Assembly (NCBI GenBank): GCA_025963635.1
Contig: JAOQAK010000055.1
Coordinates: forward strand, 235,540-299,539
Direction of reading: 5' to 3'
DNA length: 64,000 nucleotides
From: Ferruginibacter sp.
Lineage (GTDB): Bacteria > Bacteroidota > Bacteroidia > Chitinophagales > Chitinophagaceae
The notes beneath the pieces were generated by a model. The model was not told the DNA's origin, ran no database searches, and saw only the letters and a program-made list of their open reading frames with translations. Positions 34,666 to 43,611 of the stretch are shown piece by piece. The position numbers were made by a program, and so were the translations under genes. Numbering within the stretch: the stretch's first letter is position 1; each line of letters starts with the position of its first letter.

Positions 34666-36318
34666 TTACTTCAATGCTTCTACGCGGATCCAATCGAAGT
34701 CAGCAAACCCGGAATCATTGGTCTGTAACAAACGGGTACAGAAAATGCCGAATTTTGCACCGATCCATTTTCCCACTTCGGCAGTAAATGGATCACCTGC
34801 ATTGGCAAATGTATCGCCGTCAAAACTGTACCCGAATTGACATTTACCACCCGTTTTCACACGAACCCTGAAATACACAGTAGCATTGGTAGCTTTTGCA
34901 ATAATGGTTTCGTTTTCTGTTTTACCTTTCTCCGCCTCTTTGCAGAGCGTATGTACAAGATAGATACCATCCTTTTTGTTCTTCAATGCAATGTTGGCAT
35001 AACTCATCCCCATAATAGTAAGACCAGCTTTTTCGTCACCTAGTTTCAGGTTAGGTTTAAATGTAAGTTTGGTAGTAACCTGGAAACTGTCGGCCGGAAA
35101 TTTTTGTAACAGCACATTTGGGGCAAACCATAAATTGGCAACGCTGTCGATCCTATCAGAAAATAAACGAAGCATCCCATTCGCAGCATCGGTAAACAAC
35201 CAGGTAGCCTCGGGATTACCCATCCACTGCCATTGAAGCCCCAATTCAGTGCTATTAAATTCATCGCTTTCTGCGGGTGTTTGAACAGGATATGTTTTGC
35301 CAACATTTGGCTTTTTATAAACAGCCACTGGCTCACCTTTTCCATCGCCATCTTTGTCAACACCGATCACCGGCCAGTCGTTGATCCATTTCATCGGGTT
35401 CAAATGGACCACCCTGCCATAAGCTTCTTTATCCTGGAAATGGAGAAACCAATCTTCACCGGTTTGTGTTGTTACCCATGCACCCTGGTGCGGACCGTTC
35501 ACCTTTGAAGTTCCCTGGTCCATTACCACTTTGCGCTCGTAAGGCCCGTAAATATTGTTTGATCGAAGTACCAATTGCCAGCCCGTGGATACACCGCCTG
35601 CAGGAGCAAATATGTAATAGAAACCATTGCGCTTATAAAATTTCGGGCCTTCAATGGTTGGATCGGTTTCATGACCATCATACACCAGTTTGCCCGCGTC
35701 CGTTGTTTTGGTACCATCTTCATTCAGACGTTTTACAACAATGATTGTCTTGATACCTGCACGGCTGCCGGCATATGCATGCACCAGGTAATTTTTGTTA
35801 TCATCATCCCATAACGGGCAGGGGTCGATCAGTCCTTTTCCTGCTTCTACCAATACGGGATCGCTCCAGGGACCGGCAGCATTTTTTGCTTTCACTACAT
35901 AGATGCCGAAATCCGGGTCAGGATAATAGATATAAAATTCTCTGTTATGAAAACGGATGGAAGGTGCCCAAACACCATTGCCATGTTGTGTTTTAGAAAA
36001 GTGTTCAAAGGGCGGCTGGCGCTTTAAGGCATGCGTCAGAATTTTCCAGTTTACCAGATCTTTTGAATGAAGGATTGGAAGGCCTGGAATATCTTCAAAA
36101 GAAGATGACACCAAATAAAAATCATCGCCCACACGGATGGCATCCGGATCAGAATAGTCAGCATTCAGGACCGGGTTTTTATAAGTGCCGTTGCCCAGGT
36201 CTGGTACCCATACCTTTGAAACGTAGTTATACTTTGTTGAAATCGTTTGGGCATTTGCACCTAACGTTACACATAACAGGTAAAAACAAACAATCGATAT
36301 GCTGAATGCTTTATTCAT
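34666..36318 (-). CDS. GH43 arabinosidase/xylosidase-family hydrolase
   Basis: A 550-residue GH43 enzyme. ATG at 36318 (MNKAFSISIVCFYLLCVTLGANAQ) gives the signal peptide; 36333 adds five residues. Five-bladed propeller with the base Asp in NADYSDPDAIRVGDDFY, the middle Asp in GKGLIDPCPLWDDD and the acid Glu in DPTIEGPKFYKRNG. Residues from about 340 form the C-terminal beta-sandwich usual for many GH43 (SDEFNSTELGLQWQWMGNP). It likely trims arabinose or galactose side chains of pectin. The exact subfamily was not assigned. Confidence 0.9.
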   Translation of the reverse strand: MNKAFSISIVCFYLLCVTLGANAQTISTKYNYVSKVWVPDLGNGTYKNPVLNADYSDPDAIRVGDDFYLVSSSFEDIPGLPILHSKDLVNWKILTHALKRQPPFEHFSKTQHGNGVWAPSIRFHNREFYIYYPDPDFGIYVVKAKNAAGPWSDPVLVEAGKGLIDPCPLWDDDNKNYLVHAYAGSRAGIKTIIVVKRLNEDGTKTTDAGKLVYDGHETDPTIEGPKFYKRNGFYYIFAPAGGVSTGWQLVLRSNNIYGPYERKVVMDQGTSKVNGPHQGAWVTTQTGEDWFLHFQDKEAYGRVVHLNPMKWINDWPVIGVDKDGDGKGEPVAVYKKPNVGKTYPVQTPAESDEFNSTELGLQWQWMGNPEATWLFTDAANGMLRLFSDRIDSVANLWFAPNVLLQKFPADSFQVTTKLTFKPNLKLGDEKAGLTIMGMSYANIALKNKKDGIYLVHTLCKEAEKGKTENETIIAKATNATVYFRVRVKTGGKCQFGYSFDGDTFANAGDPFTAEVGKWIGAKFGIFCTRLLQTNDSGFADFDWIRVEALK

Positions 36319-36448
36319 ATTTATACTCCCCATTAGATTTCAATATAACGAGCACTTGTTGGTAACGATAAACAGCTACCGTGACAAAGTTTTTGCCCAT
36401 TGATTAATTCCACTTTAAATAAGTTAAAAAAGAGCCAGCCAGGTTTTT

Positions 36449-38032
36449 TTATAGCCGCCACCTTGGATCTCCTGCATTGGATTTTCCCGTAAAACTGGCA
36501 TCCGCTATTTTAAAAATGCCGTTCAGTGGATCCTGGAAAAGCTGTGCGGCCGGCCGTGCATAGGGAGTAATGTTCGGAACATCATTGCCCAAAGAAACCT
36601 GGTCGGACGTTCTGAAATTATTTGACGCGGATATATTGCTCGCTGCGTTAACCCTGATACCCCTCACTGTTTGAACGCCGCCTGTACCAATTTTTCCCAC
36701 ACCAAAAATGCAGTTATTTATAATTATGCCGTTCGTAACGTTGTTGGTGGCAGCGGTATTGTAATCAACATAATAACTGGATCCACCACCAAGCGCTGCT
36801 TCATTAATCGTACAGTTCTCGATCGTAACGGATGTTGAATTGTTTTTGCTGACGATTATTTTTTCCGCTTTATAAATGGTACTGTTCCTGATCGTAATAT
36901 TATCCACCTTGCTGGTTGCAACGTCTACCGTGATTACACCGTATCCGGCAAGACTATCCAGTACACAATTGTCGATCCATAAATTGTTTACGATAACAGG
37001 CTGTGATTGCAGTCTTATCATGCCCCTGAATATTTCCGCCCTACAGCCAATAAAGCTCATTTTGCCAATCGTGCAGGCTGCACTTATATTGAATACATAT
37101 TTGGCTGCATAATCTGTTCCCCTGAGGGTCACATCATTAAAAACAATGGAATCGATCACGCTTCCTGAAGTGATGTTAAAGTTTGCGGGCATGGTGATAA
37201 CGGCCTGCCCCGGAACTGATAAGTCTGTTCCGCTAACAATTGTGATTGCCTTACTAAGGTTGAGGGCTGCCGTGATGGTATACACTTCTCCCCTTTTCAA
37301 AATAACCGTACTGCCAGATGCGATCAATGGAATCGTATCAGCTAAAACGGAAGGCCTGCCTGTGATGCCCCTTAGATCAACCAGGATGCCGGCAAATGGT
37401 GCCTTTGTTGAAAAATTAACCCATCCTCTCACCGTAGTGTTGCTGTAAAGGAATATGATATAACCTGTTGCGGTGTTAAGCCCGTTGATGATCCTGGATT
37501 GGCTGGTAACATCAGCAGGTGTGAGTGCTGTGGTACTTACAACCGAACTGTCGGTGGCTTTCAAAATCTTAACCGTGGTAACCGCTGCTCCGCTCGTAGT
37601 CCAGCTAACTTTAACGGCATTTTCGGTAATATCGCTTAAAGCGGGTGTGTTAAGAATCGTAGGAAACCTGGGCGTTTTAATGGCGCCAAGGAACGACCAT
37701 TTGGAATTGAATACCGTGTCGCCGGCATTGGCTTTTACCTGTACCTGGTACAACTTATCCCACTGGAGATTTTTGACAAGCACAATTCCGGTATCTTTTA
37801 CGTTCATCGTTACATCAATGGTGCGAAAAGAATCACGACTTACCTGTAAGGTATAACTGGCTGCGTCTGTTATTTTCAACCAACTGGCCAAAATCGCATT
37901 TGAATCTGCCACCAGGGCTGCACCCACCGCAGGCCTGAACAAGCGGCTGGGTATATCTACCTCGTCTTTTTTGCAGCCGGCAACCACCACCATGATGGTC
38001 AAGAATATTATTAGGAGTTCCTTCTTTTTCAT
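36449..38032 (-). CDS. DUF4957/DUF5123-type surface lipoprotein with Fn3-like domains
   Basis: A 527-residue lipoprotein (lipobox VVAGC, Cys20, followed by KKDE). Residues about 35-215 are two fibronectin-III-like domains (SYTLQVSRDSF, AVKVSWTTSGAAVTTVKI). After about 220 (VDLRGITGRPSVLADT) comes a right-handed beta-helix with DUF4957 and DUF5123 character (VFNDVTLRGTDYAAKYVFN, NSTIYKAEKIIV, GNDVPNITPY). It follows SusD with a 31-base gap. Such proteins in pectin loci are thought to be surface glycan-binding partners of SusD or inactive pectate-lyase-like proteins. No catalytic residues were identified. Confidence 0.85.
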   Translation of the reverse strand: MKKKELLIIFLTIMVVVAGCKKDEVDIPSRLFRPAVGAALVADSNAILASWLKITDAASYTLQVSRDSFRTIDVTMNVKDTGIVLVKNLQWDKLYQVQVKANAGDTVFNSKWSFLGAIKTPRFPTILNTPALSDITENAVKVSWTTSGAAVTTVKILKATDSSVVSTTALTPADVTSQSRIINGLNTATGYIIFLYSNTTVRGWVNFSTKAPFAGILVDLRGITGRPSVLADTIPLIASGSTVILKRGEVYTITAALNLSKAITIVSGTDLSVPGQAVITMPANFNITSGSVIDSIVFNDVTLRGTDYAAKYVFNISAACTIGKMSFIGCRAEIFRGMIRLQSQPVIVNNLWIDNCVLDSLAGYGVITVDVATSKVDNITIRNSTIYKAEKIIVSKNNSTSVTIENCTINEAALGGGSSYYVDYNTAATNNVTNGIIINNCIFGVGKIGTGGVQTVRGIRVNAASNISASNNFRTSDQVSLGNDVPNITPYARPAAQLFQDPLNGIFKIADASFTGKSNAGDPRWRL

Positions 38033-38063
38033 ATAGAGAATTTTTTACTGGAATTTTTATTAT

Positions 38064-39860
38064 TTAAAAATCATAGCCATTGTTATTCAAAGAACCCAGG
38101 CTACTGGAAATCACCGAGCCATGTATGGGTAGTATATATCTTAATGGCTTGGCGGCATCTTTGTAGCCACGGTATTGTACCAGTACATAACTTGCCGGCC
38201 CGGAGGTGGTAGTGTTATATAAGGAACGCAACCAGTTAACGCGGATATATCCAGTTAACGGGTCTAATACAGGTGGATTCGTGACTCTATAATATTTGTT
38301 AAGAAAAGTGATTGTTCCATCCGAATTGCGCTTGTAGTACAGGTAATCTGCCAGGCCTGAATAGGTACCTACGCCTGCATTGGCATCAGCGCCCATTTGA
38401 GTGAGTGCATTGACTGTTTCAACAATCTTTTTACCGTACAGGTTCCAACGGGCCAGGTCATATTTACGCAGGAATTCGCCTCCGAACTCCCAGGCTCTTT
38501 CGTTCACGATAGCATTGAAAAAATCAATTTTCCCTCCTGAAACGCCGGCAATATAGGCGGTTACCTTTGTATCCCATAAAGCTGGAGGAAAGGCCCGCTG
38601 ACGAACAATTTTAAGTGCGTTTTGCGCAACAGCATTAGGACCATTGATCTCGTTTTCAGTTTCTGCCAACATAAGCAAAACATCTGTATAGCGCATCAGG
38701 GGGTAATTGATACCCGTGCCTTTTGCGGTAGAAGCGCCCAGGTTTCCTACTCTCAATAAGCGGTTCCATTTTGCCATTCCAATACCTGTTGAGGCAACTG
38801 GCTGCTGCAGCAGGTTGGCATCATAAGATACCAGTGAACAGGTGGCAGGTAAGCGCAGATCGGTTGTATCGAATGAATGATAATAGGTGGGTGTTAACAG
38901 CATGGTTCCTCCCCCGCTTCCGAACATATGTGTTCCGGCAGCAACAGAGATGCCCATGTTCCAGCCCACATCTCCTGCACCGGGTGCAAAGGCCACTTCG
39001 TACAACACATCGTCGTTCGTGACTTTTATTGATTTGTTGATATTCTCAAACACTTTGGCAAAGGGGCTGAGTGTATGCGGTTTGGTATCCACCAGTTTTT
39101 TACAATAGGTGTTGGCAACCTGGTAATATTTGAGGTAGTCATCTTTCCGCTTCATCGTCATATCAGGATATAGCCAATAACCGCCACGCATTAACGCCAT
39201 CCGGGCAATCAGCCCCTGGATAAATTCCCTGTTGATCCGTTCGGTGGTATAATCCAGCTGGTCGGCCCACATCATATTTGGTTCGGCGGTAACCAGGTCA
39301 TCTATTAGATAAGAAAGAATAGAATCCCTGCCTGTTTTGGGCAGGTAAAAGTTATCACCCGCTTTAGTGGCAGTTACCTGGAAAGGCACGTCGCCCCAAT
39401 GGTTTACCAACAGGTAATACCAATAAGCACGAAGTACTTTAACTTCTCCCAGTAGTTGCTTCATACCTGGTGTGGTTCCTATTGAGCTTGCATTGATACC
39501 TTCAATGCATTCGTTGGCCCTGTTGATAGCATTATAGGCGTTGTTCCAAACTACCAATGTTTCGCTGTTGGCGGCCGTGGCTTCAAATGACCAGATATCA
39601 CGCCGGGCGCCATCGGTTCCGGTGGCAACGCCTCCCGCTTCAACATCGGTATTGCCTGCGTAATTGTTTGAAACCCTGGAGGTATAAGCATCTGTATTAA
39701 ACAACGCATACACACTGTTGACGGCTTTTTTCGCATCTACCTCGGTACTGAAGATATACTCCTGGTTGAAGGAAGAAGGTGTTTCGGGCTGTAGTATCTT
39801 TTTACAGGAGACCGCAAAAAGTAACACAAAAGCTGTAATTAGATATATTTTATTTTTCAT
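38064..39860 (-). CDS. SusD/RagB-like nutrient-binding lipoprotein (pair 2, pectin locus)
   Basis: A 598-residue SusD protein. ATG at 39860 (MKNKIYLITAFVLLFAVSC) gives a lipoprotein signal with Cys19; an in-frame ATG at 39884 would overlap into the SusC spacer. SusD features: KKILQPETPSSFNQEYIFS, RANECIEGINAS, VKVLRAYWYYLLVNHWGDVPF, RYTDVLLMLAETENEI, and ERAWEFGGEFLRKYDLARW. It starts 30 bases after the SusC stop, so they are co-transcribed. It should bind a pectic oligosaccharide at the cell surface and pass it to SusC. Confidence 0.95.
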   Translation of the reverse strand: MKNKIYLITAFVLLFAVSCKKILQPETPSSFNQEYIFSTEVDAKKAVNSVYALFNTDAYTSRVSNNYAGNTDVEAGGVATGTDGARRDIWSFEATAANSETLVVWNNAYNAINRANECIEGINASSIGTTPGMKQLLGEVKVLRAYWYYLLVNHWGDVPFQVTATKAGDNFYLPKTGRDSILSYLIDDLVTAEPNMMWADQLDYTTERINREFIQGLIARMALMRGGYWLYPDMTMKRKDDYLKYYQVANTYCKKLVDTKPHTLSPFAKVFENINKSIKVTNDDVLYEVAFAPGAGDVGWNMGISVAAGTHMFGSGGGTMLLTPTYYHSFDTTDLRLPATCSLVSYDANLLQQPVASTGIGMAKWNRLLRVGNLGASTAKGTGINYPLMRYTDVLLMLAETENEINGPNAVAQNALKIVRQRAFPPALWDTKVTAYIAGVSGGKIDFFNAIVNERAWEFGGEFLRKYDLARWNLYGKKIVETVNALTQMGADANAGVGTYSGLADYLYYKRNSDGTITFLNKYYRVTNPPVLDPLTGYIRVNWLRSLYNTTTSGPASYVLVQYRGYKDAAKPLRYILPIHGSVISSSLGSLNNNGYDF

Positions 39861-39890
39861 CTTGAAAATTTTGTAAGTGATCATATAGCA

Positions 39891-42800
39891 TTAAAAAGTA
39901 ACGTTGGCTCCTATGGTAAAAGTTCTGCTTTTAGGATAACCGGAATAATCTACTCCGGGTGTTAACGGAGTATAAGAACTGTTACGGGTGGCACTCACTT
40001 CAGGATCGTAACCGGAATAGTTTGTGATCATGAATACATTGGTAACCGTACCGTACACCCTGAAACGAGACATCTTCACTTTTGAGATCAGGCGCTGAGG
40101 TAATGAATAACCAAGGGAAACATTGTTCAAACGAAGGAAGGACCCGTCTTCAACGGCATAGGAATGAAAAACCGGGGCAGCGGTGCCCATCGAAAGCGGT
40201 GACCACATAGTTGCATTTTTATTCAGTTCCTTCAACTGTGCAAGATCATTCACCAGGTTGCCGGCTCCATCAATGTATTTAAAACGGTTATCATAATTGT
40301 TAGTATTCAACAAATTCCCGAAGGTATTCCTGTAAAACATATTGAAGCTTATCCTGCCGGTGTTATACACGTCATTGCCAACTACATAGTTGAAAAATGC
40401 ACCGAAATCCAAATTCAGGAAAGTACCATTTAAGCCAAACCCACCCTGGTAATCGGGTAATGCGCTACCAATGATTTGCCGGTCGTCCGCTGTTATTAAA
40501 CCATCGCCGTTGAGATCCTTCAATTTAAGTACGCCCGGCCTTATTGTTGAACTTCCAGATAAAGCACCACCTATGACACCCATTAAAGAAGCATCATCAG
40601 GTATCCCTTTTTTCAGGAAGTATTTTTTTGTTGCGGGATCAAATGAATCGAAGTCATCCGTGGTGTACATTCCATCAGAAACAAAGCCGTACATCAACCC
40701 CACGGTTTGCCCCACAATTAACCGGTAGTCATCAATGCTCTTCAGATCGGTACCTGCCCAGTTGCTATTAAAATTCTGGGTGATCGGTCCACCCAGGTCA
40801 TCAATCTTTGATTTATTAAATCCGATATTAAAATTAACTGAGAGCGATAAATCTTTTTTGTTGATGATGTTGGCATTCAGGGCAAGTTCAACGCCACGAT
40901 TGGAGGTTGCTCCCTGGTTCCGTATCTGCGAGGTATAACCTGTTTGACTCGGAATTGACGATTGTACTAAAAGGTTAGGTACATTGTTATGATAAACATC
41001 CACCGTACCAGTAATCTTATTGTTCAGCAGGCCGAAATCCAAACCGATATTGCGGGTAACAGTGGTTTCCCATTGAATATCGGGGTTCACAAGGATTGAT
41101 GAAGCAGATCCCCAGTATGCCTGGTTCACTTCACCAAAGCCTATACCGCGGTTTGTTAGAATACTATATACCCTCCTGTATAGATCACTTGGAATCCGGT
41201 TGTTACCTGCCTTACCAAAGCTCAACCTGAGCTTCAGGTCTGATACAGCTTTTACGTTGCTCATAAAATCTTCATCCGATATCCTCCATGCCGCTGCTAC
41301 AGCAGGGAACAGGCCCCACTGTTTGCCCGGGGCAAATTTTAATGATCCATCATACCGTGCGGTTGCTGTAAAAATATACCTGCCTTTAAATTGATAATTC
41401 AATCTTCCAAAAAAGGAAGAAAGATTATCCCCTGGCCCTTCGCTTGTTTGATACTGATCCGCTCTGCCGAGGGCCATATTAGCAAACATTCTTTCAGGAC
41501 TAATGTTTTCAGCAAAATCTTCTGACCTGATGTAATCAGTGTTGATTTTTCCTGCATTGATCTCCTGTCCGGCAAGTATATTGAAGTCGTGGTTTTTCTT
41601 TTTTAATGTATAGGTTAGCGTATTGGCCCAACGGTAAGCGAATGTATTCGTGTTCCTCATCTCCCCTACAGGAAGACTACTACCATTATTTTTTGATTCA
41701 CCGGTTAAAGGGCCATAGTAACGTTTGGTATTATTCCACCGCATGTCTACCCCAATTTCTGAGCGGAACAAGAAATGATTGGTTACGTTCCAGGAAGCGC
41801 CTAAGTTCATATTGAATGCATCGGTAACATTTTTCCTGTAATCCTGGGCGGTAAGAACCAGCGGGCTTACCAGGCCTCTTATAAACTGTTCGTAATCATC
41901 GGCGGTAGTTCCTGTGGCATTTGGGTCAAAGATGATCTGGTCTGCCAGGCCATTGACAGGGCGGGTAGTAATACCATCGCCGATTCTTACACTCGAACCA
42001 CCTGCTGTACCAGCTCCGTCAACATCTGTATTGGTATACCGGGATGTAAAATCGAGTTTCAATCCCTTGAACATTTCATGATTGAGCTTGAAATTCATAT
42101 AGGTTCTCTGGTACTGCGAACCAGCCTGCAATCCCTGGTCTTTGTTATTGCTCATGCTAAAACTAATCTTGGTCTTGTCTGTTCCGCCCGTAACGCTCAT
42201 GTTGTGTTGCTGTGAACTTCCGGAACTACCAAATAATACATCCTGCCAATCAGTTCCTTTTTGATTTTTATATAGCTCAAGATCTTCGTATACACCATAG
42301 TATTTGGTGAAATTAGAGGAGTCGGTACCTCCCCTTACCCTGCCGTATTCATATTGCATCAAAGCGAATTCGTAGGGTGATAATACATCCAGTTTTTTGG
42401 GTAATTGCCTGCGTTGAAAAAAGCTATTGAGCGAAACCGTTGTTTTGCCACCCTTAGCACTTTTTGTAGTAATGATCACTACGCCGTTGGCACCTCTTGC
42501 GCCGTAGATGGCGGTGGAAGATGCGTCTTTAAGGATGTCGATACTTGCTATGTCTGTAGGAGCAATGTCATTGATACTGCTTACCGGGAAACCGTCCACC
42601 ATGTACAAAGGAGAATTGTCCTGCGTAACAGAACCGCCGCCACGAACACGAATAATGATTTCCGCACCCGGGGCTCCATCGGTAGTAGATACCTGCACAC
42701 CTGCCAAACGGCCGGTCATTGCTTCAGCGGCGCTGGAGAGTGGAATTTTTTCTAAAGTGCTGCCAGACATGGAGGCGGTAGACCCGGTAAGGTCCTTTTT

Positions 42801-43160
42801 TCGGGCCGTTCCATAACCGATCACCACCACTTCATCCATGGCCTTTGTATCTGCTACCAATTTTACATCAATAACAGTGCGGTCTTTAATGGGTGCTTCG
42901 TAAGCAATAAAGGAAGCGCTTGAAAATACAAGGGCGGTAGCTTTAGGGTCTACACTTATTTTGAAGTGACCCTGCGCATCTGTGGTAACGGATGTCCTGG
43001 TGCCTTTAACGGTAACGGTTACCCCATCGGCGGGCAGATTATTCTCAGAAGAACGAACCGTACCGGTGACCTGTTTAGTTTGTGCAAAAATTTCATTGAA
43101 GGGATTGATGGCTGTAAGCAGGAGCAAACATATCCCGGCAGTTTTTAGCATTTTGATCAT
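39891..43160 (-). CDS. SusC/RagA TonB-dependent transporter (pair 2, pectin locus)
   Basis: A 1089-residue SusC receptor. Signal peptide 1-27 (INPFNEIFAQ); starts at 43160 or 43151 (MLKTAG) are both possible. Domain order: carboxypeptidase-regulatory-like domain (about 28-110), DEVVVIGYGTARKKDLTGS motif, plug (SIDILKDASSTAIYGARGANGVVIITT) and barrel. Directly downstream of the HTCS regulator across a 450-bp spacer that holds a candidate promoter and regulator sites. It heads the pectin operon and should import galacturonate- or rhamnose-containing oligosaccharides. Family sure; substrate inferred from neighbours. Confidence 0.95.
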   Translation of the reverse strand: MIKMLKTAGICLLLLTAINPFNEIFAQTKQVTGTVRSSENNLPADGVTVTVKGTRTSVTTDAQGHFKISVDPKATALVFSSASFIAYEAPIKDRTVIDVKLVADTKAMDEVVVIGYGTARKKDLTGSTASMSGSTLEKIPLSSAAEAMTGRLAGVQVSTTDGAPGAEIIIRVRGGGSVTQDNSPLYMVDGFPVSSINDIAPTDIASIDILKDASSTAIYGARGANGVVIITTKSAKGGKTTVSLNSFFQRRQLPKKLDVLSPYEFALMQYEYGRVRGGTDSSNFTKYYGVYEDLELYKNQKGTDWQDVLFGSSGSSQQHNMSVTGGTDKTKISFSMSNNKDQGLQAGSQYQRTYMNFKLNHEMFKGLKLDFTSRYTNTDVDGAGTAGGSSVRIGDGITTRPVNGLADQIIFDPNATGTTADDYEQFIRGLVSPLVLTAQDYRKNVTDAFNMNLGASWNVTNHFLFRSEIGVDMRWNNTKRYYGPLTGESKNNGSSLPVGEMRNTNTFAYRWANTLTYTLKKKNHDFNILAGQEINAGKINTDYIRSEDFAENISPERMFANMALGRADQYQTSEGPGDNLSSFFGRLNYQFKGRYIFTATARYDGSLKFAPGKQWGLFPAVAAAWRISDEDFMSNVKAVSDLKLRLSFGKAGNNRIPSDLYRRVYSILTNRGIGFGEVNQAYWGSASSILVNPDIQWETTVTRNIGLDFGLLNNKITGTVDVYHNNVPNLLVQSSIPSQTGYTSQIRNQGATSNRGVELALNANIINKKDLSLSVNFNIGFNKSKIDDLGGPITQNFNSNWAGTDLKSIDDYRLIVGQTVGLMYGFVSDGMYTTDDFDSFDPATKKYFLKKGIPDDASLMGVIGGALSGSSTIRPGVLKLKDLNGDGLITADDRQIIGSALPDYQGGFGLNGTFLNLDFGAFFNYVVGNDVYNTGRISFNMFYRNTFGNLLNTNNYDNRFKYIDGAGNLVNDLAQLKELNKNATMWSPLSMGTAAPVFHSYAVEDGSFLRLNNVSLGYSLPQRLISKVKMSRFRVYGTVTNVFMITNYSGYDPEVSATRNSSYTPLTPGVDYSGYPKSRTFTIGANVTF

Positions 43161-43611
43161 AAAGCAATTTTTGTTGTGTATATATATTGTATGAGGACAG
43201 GATGAATTGGCGATGGAATTTCTAAGTGCACATGTTTGATTGCTGTTTAATATTTTTAATATGATGGAGAAACAAGCGGATGACCGGCGTTTACTGCCGC
43301 GTTTAACCTGGCTACAAAAAAGACGATAAGGAAATTAAAGTGGGTGTCAGGCATTCGTTGAATTAGCTTTAGAGAGATATAAATTGAATATCCACAGCAG
43401 TATTACCAGGGTTGGAACCTGTTTAACAAATGTAAAAATGAAGTAGAGCGAAGGAGGGCAAATATTGACGAATTATGTCCGAAAATTGACATTATTTAAA
43501 GGCGCACTTTCGCAAATCACTGGTTGCTAGCTACTTGATTGCATATTGATATATGTGTGCAACCTGAACGAGCCTGACTTTTTAGCCTTGAAAATACAAT
43601 CGCAGGTGCGG
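43161..43611 (-). other. 450-bp regulatory spacer upstream of pectin SusC
   Basis: No gene. It separates the HTCS stop from the SusC start and should carry the induced promoter of the pectin operon. The candidate promoter and direct repeats at 43427-43490 would leave a leader of about 260 bases. No other strong hairpin was noticed. Confidence 0.6.
43427..43490 (-). promoter_or_regulatory. Candidate HTCS-responsive promoter of the pectin operon
   Basis: On the minus strand: GTCAATTTT (43482-43490) and GTCAATATT (43461-43469) are direct repeats 21 bases apart, two helical turns, as expected for an AraC-type dimer. They are followed at once by TTTG (43459-43462) and, 24 bases on, TACATTTG (43427-43434), a perfect TAnnTTTG -7 element. 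Spacing is a few bases longer than usual (19-21). The site order (repeat, -33, -7, gene) fits activation by the neighbouring HTCS. Confidence 0.5.
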
